Assembly: GCF_025564065.1 (NCBI RefSeq)
Contig: NZ_JAMGZK010000055.1
Coordinates: forward strand, 248,001 to 312,000
Origin: Silvania hatchlandensis
Lineage (GTDB): Bacteria > Pseudomonadota > Gammaproteobacteria > Enterobacterales > Enterobacteriaceae
Direction of reading: 5' to 3'
DNA length: 64,000 nucleotides
Shown here in pieces: positions 58,791 to 64,000 of the stretch. The position numbers and the translations under genes were made by a program. The notes under the pieces were generated by a model that worked only from the letters and a program-made list of their open reading frames with translations, ran no database searches and was not told the origin of the DNA. Positions within the stretch are counted from its first letter, which is position 1, and the number at the start of each line of letters is the position of its first letter.

Positions 58791-58931
58791 GGGCTTTCCT
58801 GTGGAACAGCGTATATGAACCTATTGTACTCCCTATTTCGCCTGCGGGCTTTGATCGCAGGCGCAACAATTCAGACTTTTCTGTAGGCGATGTGGGGAAA
58901 AGTATCCTCTGAGCTGTTTTCTCTCCCTTTG

Positions 58932-60119
58932 CTACTCGATGCGCGCAAAGCCTGCCGCTAAATCGGCAATCAAATCGTCGACGTTTTCCAGGCCGATATG
59001 CAGACGGATCAGCGTACCGGTAAAATCCACGTCGCCACCCGGGCGTAGCTCGGCAATCTGCTCTGGCTGGTTTGGCAGGATCAGCGATTCAAACCCGCCC
59101 CACGAATAGGCCATGCTGAACAGCGAGAAGTTGTCCAGATACGCCGCCAGCTCGTCGTTGCTCAGGCGCTTGTTCAGGATAAATGAGAACAGACCGCTGC
59201 TGCCGGTAAAGTCCCGCTGCCAGAATTCATGGCCTTTGCTGCCCGGCAGCGCCGGATGGTTAACGCGCGCCACCTGCGGATGCTGCGCCAGCCACTCGGC
59301 CACCTGCACGCTGCTCTCGTGGTGCTGACGCAGGCGCACGCCCAGCGTACGCAGGCCGCGGCTGGTCATATAGGCGGTATCGGCGTCCACCATTTGCCCC
59401 ATCAGATAGGCGTTCTCGCGCAGCTGGTCCCAGCAGCGGGCGTTGGATACCGCCGTGCCGATCATGCCATCAGAGTGGCCAATCAGGTATTTGGTGGCCG
59501 CCTGAATCGAGATATCGATATCAAAGTCGAGCGCTTTAAACAGCACCCCTGCCGCCCAGGTGTTATCGATCATGATGATCGCTTCCGGGGCTTTGCTGCG
59601 CACCGCCTGCACGATGGCAGGCACATCATGCACCTCCATGGTGATCGAGCCCGGGGATTCCAGGAACACAATGCGGGTTTTGGGTTGGATCAGGTCGGCA
59701 ATATCGGCGCCGATCTGCGGATCAAACCAGCCGGTGGTCACCCCCAGCTTGCTGAGAATTTTGGTGCAGAAATCCTGGCTGGGCTCGTAGGCGGTGTTGG
59801 TCATCAGGATATGATCGCCCTGTTCGACAAACGCCAGAATGGTATTCGCCACCGCGGCCGCGCCGCAGGGGAACAGCGCACAGCCTGCGCCGCCTTCCAG
59901 CTCGCACATGGCTTCCTGCAAAGAGAAATGGGTCAGCGTCCCGCGGCGACCATAAAATAGCTCGCCTTTGGCCCGGTTGCGGGTGGCGTGCTTTTTGGCT
60001 TCGACCGTCTCAAACACCAGCGATGACGCGCGCTGGATCACGCTGTTCACCGAGCCGAGGGTGTATTTCTTACTGCGTCCCGCCTGGACAAGCGTGGTAT
60101 CAAGATGCTTCTCTTTCAT
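58932..60119 (-). CDS. metC: Cystathionine beta-lyase
   Basis: 395 residues, as in E. coli. A PLP enzyme that splits cystathionine into homocysteine, pyruvate and ammonia in methionine synthesis. The start is at 60119 ([15 protein letters not shown]); 26 in-frame codons upstream extend into the promoter. The PLP lysine is Lys210 in [14 protein letters not shown]; phosphate and Tyr motifs are YGRRGTLTH and AYEPSQDF. Three tandem met boxes lie just upstream, and it is divergent from exbB. Confidence 0.98.
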   Translation of the reverse strand: MKEKHLDTTLVQAGRSKKYTLGSVNSVIQRASSLVFETVEAKKHATRNRAKGELFYGRRGTLTHFSLQEAMCELEGGAGCALFPCGAAAVANTILAFVEQGDHILMTNTAYEPSQDFCTKILSKLGVTTGWFDPQIGADIADLIQPKTRIVFLESPGSITMEVHDVPAIVQAVRSKAPEAIIMIDNTWAAGVLFKALDFDIDISIQAATKYLIGHSDGMIGTAVSNARCWDQLRENAYLMGQMVDADTAYMTSRGLRTLGVRLRQHHESSVQVAEWLAQHPQVARVNHPALPGSKGHEFWQRDFTGSSGLFSFILNKRLSNDELAAYLDNFSLFSMAYSWGGFESLILPNQPEQIAELRPGGDVDFTGTLIRLHIGLENVDDLIADLAAGFARIE

Positions 60120-60138
60120 GTGTGCGCAACCTGTTTTT

Positions 60139-60162
60139 ATACGTCTGGACGTCCAGACTACC
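60139..60162. promoter_or_regulatory. Tandem MetJ boxes upstream of metC
   Basis: Three adjacent 8-bp units, ATACGTCT, GGACGTCC and AGACTACC, match AGACGTCT at 7, 6 and 5 positions. MetJ binds such arrays with S-adenosylmethionine to repress met genes. They lie 20 bases before the metC start. Confidence 0.85.
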
Positions 60163-60287
60163 ATGAAAGTAAAAATGGTCACGAGAGGTGGGCACATAAA
60201 GAAGAAAATTTTTTAAAATTTGTTTCCGGGAAATTTTTCCTGCGTAAGCGCAAGGAAAGTTAACCGAAATTCCGGCACCATGTAAAT

Positions 60288-60306
60288 ACTAATGAGAACT
60301 ACTATC
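60288..60306 (+). promoter_or_regulatory. Fur-like box upstream of exbB
   Basis: ACTAATGAGAACTACTATC agrees with the 19-bp Fur consensus at 13 positions and sits about 64 bases before exbB, where E. coli has its Fur site. Iron repression of exbBD is established there and inferred here. Confidence 0.65.
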
Positions 60307-60369
60307 AATTCGACGCGTTTTTGATATTATTATGCTCAGATTTTGTGATTTGCGTCCTGGAGATACCGA

Positions 60370-61101
60370 GTGGGTAATAATTTGATGCAGACGGATCTCT
60401 CCGTCTGGGGTATGTATCAGCATGCCGACATCGTGGTGAAGATTGTGATGATCGGCCTGATTCTGGCGTCTGTCGTCACCTGGGCTATTTTCTTTAGCAA
60501 GAGCGTTGAGCTGATCTCGCACAAACGCCGTCTTAAGCGCGAGCAGCAGCAGCTGGCCGAAGCCCGCAACCTGAATCAGGCGAGCGACATGGCTTCTTCG
60601 TTCCAGGCAAAAAGCCTGACAACTCTGCTGATCAACGAAGCGCAGAACGAGCTGGAGCTTTCCGCGGGCAGTGAAGACAATGAAGGCATTAAAGAGCGTA
60701 CCGGCTTCCGTCTGGAACGTCGCGTCGCCGCAATTGGTCGCCATATGGGCCGGGGTAACGGTTTCCTCGCCACCATTGGTGCGATTTCGCCATTCGTGGG
60801 TCTGTTCGGCACCGTCTGGGGCATCATGAACAGCTTCATCGGCATCGCCCAGACGCAAACCACCAACCTTGCCGTTGTGGCCCCCGGCATTGCCGAAGCC
60901 CTGCTGGCGACGGCGATTGGTCTAGTTGCTGCTATCCCGGCGGTGGTTATCTATAACATCTTCGCCCGTATGATTGGCAGCTACAAAGCAACCCTCGGTG
61001 ACGTTGCCGCACAGGTTCTGCTGTTGCAAAGCCGCGATCTGGACCTGAGTGCCAGCTCCGCGAAGCCTGTCCGTTCTGCTCAGAAATTACACTTAGGTTG
61101 A
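60370..61101 (+). CDS. exbB: TonB energy-transducing protein ExbB
   Basis: 243 residues (E. coli 244). Part of the ExbB-ExbD proton channel that energises TonB-dependent uptake of siderophores and vitamin B12. It starts with GTG 60370 (MGNNLMQTDLSVWG) as in E. coli. Three membrane segments are visible: about 17-43, then FLATIGAISPFVGLFGTVWG, and AEALLATAIGLVAAIPAVVI. A Fur-like box is upstream, and exbD starts 6 bases after the stop. Confidence 0.98.
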   Translation: MGNNLMQTDLSVWGMYQHADIVVKIVMIGLILASVVTWAIFFSKSVELISHKRRLKREQQQLAEARNLNQASDMASSFQAKSLTTLLINEAQNELELSAGSEDNEGIKERTGFRLERRVAAIGRHMGRGNGFLATIGAISPFVGLFGTVWGIMNSFIGIAQTQTTNLAVVAPGIAEALLATAIGLVAAIPAVVIYNIFARMIGSYKATLGDVAAQVLLLQSRDLDLSASSAKPVRSAQKLHLG

Positions 61102-61107
61102 TTCGTC

Positions 61108-61533
61108 ATGGCAATGCGTCTTAATGAAAACCTGGACGATAATGGCGAAATGCACGAAATCAACGTGACGCCGTTTATCGACGTCATGCTGGTTTTGCTG
61201 ATTATCTTCATGGTTGCTGCGCCGCTCGCGACAGTGGACGTTAAAGTCAATCTGCCGGCTTCTTCAAGCCAGCCGCAGCCGCGTCCGGAAAAGCCAATCT
61301 ATCTGTCGGTGAAAGCGGACAAAACGATGTTCCTCGGTAACGATCCGGTGACCGACGAGTCAGTGATCCCGGCGCTTAACACGCTGACTGAAGGTAAGAA
61401 AGACACCACGGTGTTCTTCCGTGCCGATAAGTCGGTCGACTATGAAACCATGATGAAGGTAATGGACACGCTGCATCAGGCGGGTTACCTGAAGATTGGT
61501 CTGGTCGGCGAAGAGAAAACAGCGGCCAAATAA
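61108..61533 (+). CDS. exbD: TonB energy-transducing protein ExbD
   Basis: 141 residues, as in E. coli. The second subunit of the TonB motor. One N-terminal membrane helix holds Asp25 (TPFIDVMLVLLIIFM), the proton-path residue, and the rest is a periplasmic domain (VNLPASSSQPQ ... LKIGLVGEEKTAAK). It overlaps functionally with exbB in a two-gene operon; a terminator and REP unit follow. Confidence 0.98.
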   Translation: MAMRLNENLDDNGEMHEINVTPFIDVMLVLLIIFMVAAPLATVDVKVNLPASSSQPQPRPEKPIYLSVKADKTMFLGNDPVTDESVIPALNTLTEGKKDTTVFFRADKSVDYETMMKVMDTLHQAGYLKIGLVGEEKTAAK

Positions 61534-61537
61534 GCGC

Positions 61538-61566
61538 AAAACGGCAACCAACAGGTTGCCGTTTTA
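61538..61566 (+). terminator. Terminator after exbD
   Basis: AAAACGGCAACC (61538-61549) and GGTTGCCGTTTT (61554-61565) form a perfect 12-bp stem with loop AACA, ending in a T run. It closes the exbBD operon. Confidence 0.85.
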
Positions 61567-61571
61567 GATCT

Positions 61572-61602
61572 GTAGGCCCGGTAAGCGTAGTGCCACCGGG
61601 CA
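61572..61602. repeat. REP unit after exbD
   Basis: GTAGGCCCGGTAAGCGTAG followed by TGCCACCGGGCA, a REP hairpin in the convergent exbD-yghA gap. Confidence 0.8.
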
Positions 61603-61612
61603 GATCCTCACA

Positions 61613-62509
61613 CTACCCCAGATGTTCTCCCCCGCATACGCCGTGCACTTCCGCCGTCACGTAGCTCGATTCCTGACTCGCCAGATAGACGTACACCGAC
61701 GCCAGTTCAGCAGGTTGTCCCGCGCGCTTCATCGGCGTCTGCTGTCCAAATTTTGGGATTTTTTCCTGCGTCTGGCCACCGGAAATCTGCAGCGCCGTCC
61801 AGATGGGGCCTGGCGCGACGACATTGACGCGTATCCCGCTTTCCGCCACCTGTTTCGCCAGCCCACGGCTGTAGTTCAGTATGGCTGCTTTGGTGGAGGC
61901 ATAGTCCAGCAGATGCGGACTTGGCTGATAGGCCTGAATCGACGAGGTGGTGATGATGCTGGCCCCGGCGGGCAGCAGCGGCAACGCCTCCTGGGTTATC
62001 CAGAACAGCGCCAGCACGTTCACCGCATAGGTTTCTTTGAACTGTTCGGTGGTCAGATCGGCAATTTTCTCGACGGCGACCTGCTTCCCGGCCACCAGTG
62101 CCAGCACGTCCAGCCCGCCTAACGCTTCGTGGGCTTTATGCGCCAGCGAACGGGCAAAGTTTTCGTCACTCAGATCGCCCGGGATGAGCACCGCGGTGCG
62201 TCCCGCGTCTTCGATCAGCTGTTTGACCTGCTGCGCATCTTCTTCTTCAGCGGGCAGGTAGTTAATGGCGACATCTGCCCCTTCACGTGCGTAAGCGATG
62301 GCGGCAGCACGCCCAATCCCGGAGTCGCCTCCTGTTACCAGCGCCTTACGATCCAGGAGTCTACCGCTGCCCTTGTAGCTCTTCTCGCCGCAGTCCGGAA
62401 CCGGGTCCATCTTGCTTTGCACGCCAGGTGCGGGCTGAATCTGCTGCGGGTATTCACCGGTGTAATACTGAGTGGTGGGATCCTGAATTTTGCTTTGCGA
62501 AGTGGTCAT
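61613..62509 (-). CDS. yghA: SDR-family aldehyde reductase YghA
   Basis: 298 residues (E. coli 294). Classical short-chain dehydrogenase with an extended N-terminus. The start at 62509 follows AAGGAG; the frame is open 7 codons more. The NADP-binding loop [12 protein letters not shown] is at about 59-70, and the catalytic Ser-Tyr-Lys set lies in SIITTSSIQ and [12 protein letters not shown]. coli YghA reduces aldehydes such as glutaraldehyde. It is convergent with exbBD. Confidence 0.95.
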   Translation of the reverse strand: MTTSQSKIQDPTTQYYTGEYPQQIQPAPGVQSKMDPVPDCGEKSYKGSGRLLDRKALVTGGDSGIGRAAAIAYAREGADVAINYLPAEEEDAQQVKQLIEDAGRTAVLIPGDLSDENFARSLAHKAHEALGGLDVLALVAGKQVAVEKIADLTTEQFKETYAVNVLALFWITQEALPLLPAGASIITTSSIQAYQPSPHLLDYASTKAAILNYSRGLAKQVAESGIRVNVVAPGPIWTALQISGGQTQEKIPKFGQQTPMKRAGQPAELASVYVYLASQESSYVTAEVHGVCGGEHLG

Positions 62510-62606
62510 ACATGTTCTCCTTGCTTGCATTGTCAGCTTTTAAGCTTAGGAGAGTCGCCAGCTGGCAGGGATCATCCAGGATAATCCCGAATGCGGAGGA
62601 GGGGGT

Positions 62607-63059
62607 TTAAGGCTTTTCTGAGGTTGGGGCCGTTTTAGCGGCCAGCGCCTCTTCATCCAGCGCGACGGTGGTGACGTTAGAGGTCCGGTAGCCTTCTTCG
62701 GCCAGCTTGCGGGTTACGCGCAGAGTGGCGGTTTCACGCGCCAGTAAATACTGGTAATTGCTTTCCAGACGGGCGAGGATTTTTTCTTTTAATTCCGGGC
62801 GTTGCGTCATGATGGCATTGATGGTCGCGCCGTAGATCTCTTCTTTAACCTGCAAGGGATAAATCTCCCGCCGGTTTTGCCATTTCAGCCGCACCAGACC
62901 CGCCGGGATCGAAAGTAGCTCTTTGGCAATGCGCTGCAGTTCACCGTTCTTAATCTGTTTAAGCGCTTCAAGGTTTTGCTCTAAGATAAATTCATCGCTT
63001 TTTTTGTCATCTAAAGTCAAATAAACGTTATTATTATCAGTATCCTTCACGTTATTCAT
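62607..63059 (-). CDS. Unknown protein, second gene of an overlapping pair
   Basis: 150 residues, not recognised. ATG 63059 (MNNVKDTDNNNV) is preferred; a TTG two codons earlier is possible. The gene overlaps the upstream 134-residue gene by 8 bases, a sign of coupled translation. The start is very rich in Asp and Asn. The centre (about 30-130) is charged and probably helical: LKQIKNGELQRIAKELLSIP, KEEIYGATINAIMTQRPELK. No signal peptide or membrane segment. It lies between yghA and the right-edge membrane gene in an otherwise gene-poor accessory stretch. Confidence 0.7.
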   Translation of the reverse strand: MNNVKDTDNNNVYLTLDDKKSDEFILEQNLEALKQIKNGELQRIAKELLSIPAGLVRLKWQNRREIYPLQVKEEIYGATINAIMTQRPELKEKILARLESNYQYLLARETATLRVTRKLAEEGYRTSNVTTVALDEEALAAKTAPTSEKP

Positions 63060-63456
63060 CCTCAAGCTTATAAAAAACAGGTGAATTTCGCTCGCAGGTA
63101 ATTAGGTTTAACCAGATTTCATTACCCGCTTCGTTTATTTCATCGGTCTTTTCAGTCAATATTTGACTTAGAGCCTGCGCATCTATTTCGCCTTCCGCCT
63201 GCAGATCATTGAGCAGGCGGGCGAACACTTCGATTTTAACCACCCGAAATAACCGGTCCTTAATATGGCGGTCGTGCTCTTCAAGCAACATATTGCGGGA
63301 GTTACCGGTACGGGTAACACCAATTAATATATCAGGTGCGAAATCAGCGAGCGTTCTTTTCCCCTTAGTGAAATTTGCATTGCTTTCTGCTTCTGGCGGT
63401 TTGGGTTCCACGGAAGAAATGTGAAACTTGGCCGGAACCAGATTGTCGGGCAACAT
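63052..63456 (-). CDS. Unknown protein, first gene of an overlapping pair
   Basis: 134 residues, not recognised. It starts at ATG 63456 with AAGGA 9 bases upstream. It is soluble and mixed in charge, without signal peptide or membrane helix. The middle reads TLADFAPDILIGVTRTGNSR, followed by a long amphipathic stretch HDRHIKDRLFRVVKIEVFA. It is divergent from the membrane-anchored gene at 63560, sharing a 103-base promoter gap, so the three may be one unit. No phage or transposase motif is visible. Confidence 0.7.
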   Translation of the reverse strand: MLPDNLVPAKFHISSVEPKPPEAESNANFTKGKRTLADFAPDILIGVTRTGNSRNMLLEEHDRHIKDRLFRVVKIEVFARLLNDLQAEGEIDAQALSQILTEKTDEINEAGNEIWLNLITCERNSPVFYKLEDE

Positions 63457-63559
63457 TTTATATTTCCTTTAATTTCAACGGGGTAGGGTTGTCAGGAGTG
63501 TGAGATTCGTTGACAATAACATGAGGCAAATTTAAAATCAAAAAAAATGGAGCCTGCCT

Positions 63560-64000
63560 ATGAACAGCATTTTTTATACTGTCATTACTTTGTTATTGCT
63601 TACCGCCGGGGTTCTTTTATTGATGCGCGAGTTCAATAAAAGTAACGAGGCACAGAATGCACACACCCAGGCACCGCCAGAGCGGATGTCAAAAGAAGAG
63701 GGCGAAGACCATTTTTCAATGCTGATGAATGCGATTACGCCGGTATGGTACTGGCGTGTAAATCATGAATATATTGATTTTCTCCATGCCACAATTAAAC
63801 GAATGAATATGGTGGAAATAAATAGCATTCCCGATCTGTTTGACGCTCAGCGTCGTTGCAGCGATCTAAACTCAGCGGTGTACAAGTATTATGACAATAT
63901 CAAAAAGCGCTGCCTGAACGGCGAAAAGGTGTCCCATTCCGATCTGGAGGTGATGAACCTGCGCCAGTGTTTTCGTGAGTTTAGCCTCGAAGCCTACCCG
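63560..64000 (+). CDS. Membrane-anchored unknown protein, C-terminus beyond right edge
   Basis: ATG 63560 opens a frame of 147 codons to the window edge, with GGAG 8-11 bases upstream. Residues 4-22 (IFYTVITLLLLTAGVLLLM) are one hydrophobic segment at the very start, probably an uncleaved anchor with the rest in one compartment. The rest is polar with many aromatic residues: PVWYWRVNHEYIDFLH and NSAVYKYYDNIKKRCLN. No family is recognised. It is divergent from the two overlapping unknown genes. Confidence 0.7.
   Translation, partial: MNSIFYTVITLLLLTAGVLLLMREFNKSNEAQNAHTQAPPERMSKEEGEDHFSMLMNAITPVWYWRVNHEYIDFLHATIKRMNMVEINSIPDLFDAQRRCSDLNSAVYKYYDNIKKRCLNGEKVSHSDLEVMNLRQCFREFSLEAYP

Overview
The window is chromosomal DNA from a member of the Enterobacteriaceae close to Enterobacter, Lelliottia or Leclercia. 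The evidence is a backbone colinear with the E. coli ileX-mug-rpoD-dnaG-rpsU-tsaD through parC-plsC-ftsP-ygiQ-metC-exbBD-yghA region, with proteins closely resembling the E. coli ones, plus scattered REP/BIME palindromes. It differs from E. coli in its accessory inserts: mqsRA, ygiV and ygiS are absent between parE and ygiN, and other gene sets sit there.

Layout. (1) 1-6290 is an accessory block at the 3' end of the tRNA-Ile2 gene (ileX). It holds a large HerA/DUF87-type ATPase cut by the left edge, a decayed IS3-like element, an inovirus Gp2/YagK-like replication protein carrying two extra helix-turn-helix units, an AlpA-type regulator and a 264-residue protein of unknown function. No integrase is present. 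(2) 6292-33681 is housekeeping backbone: ileX, mug, the rpsU-dnaG-rpoD macromolecular synthesis operon, tsaD, plsY, folB, uppP, cca, ygiM, ygiF-glnE, hldE, ubiK, the FMN riboswitch with ribB, zupT, ygiD, ygiBC, tolC and nudF-yqiB-cpdA-yqiA-parE. (3) 33738-43605 is an accessory metabolic block. One operon covers nucleoside use: a DeoR-type HTH fused to a PfkB kinase, a Tsx-like porin, a nucleoside hydrolase and a CNT transporter. An adjacent AraC-controlled set (DUF2264 protein, LacY-family permease, GH88 unsaturated glucuronyl hydrolase) probably imports and cleaves unsaturated uronide oligosaccharides. (4) 43644-62509 returns to backbone: a Kbp-like LysM protein, ygiN, mdaB, qseBC, ygiW, parC, plsC, ftsP, ygiQ, dkgA, yqhD, yqhC, yghB, metC, exbBD and yghA. 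(5) 62607-64000 holds three unrecognised genes. Two are overlapping minus-strand genes, and the third is a divergent membrane-anchored protein cut by the right edge.

Regulatory signals that can be read include the FMN riboswitch, Fur-like boxes before zupT and exbB, tandem MetJ boxes before metC, a near-consensus marbox before tolC, a PmrA/QseB-type direct repeat before ygiW, and candidate operators in the two accessory metabolic clusters. The parts most likely to hold undescribed biology are the HerA/Gp2 block, the DUF2264 operon and the right-edge gene trio.
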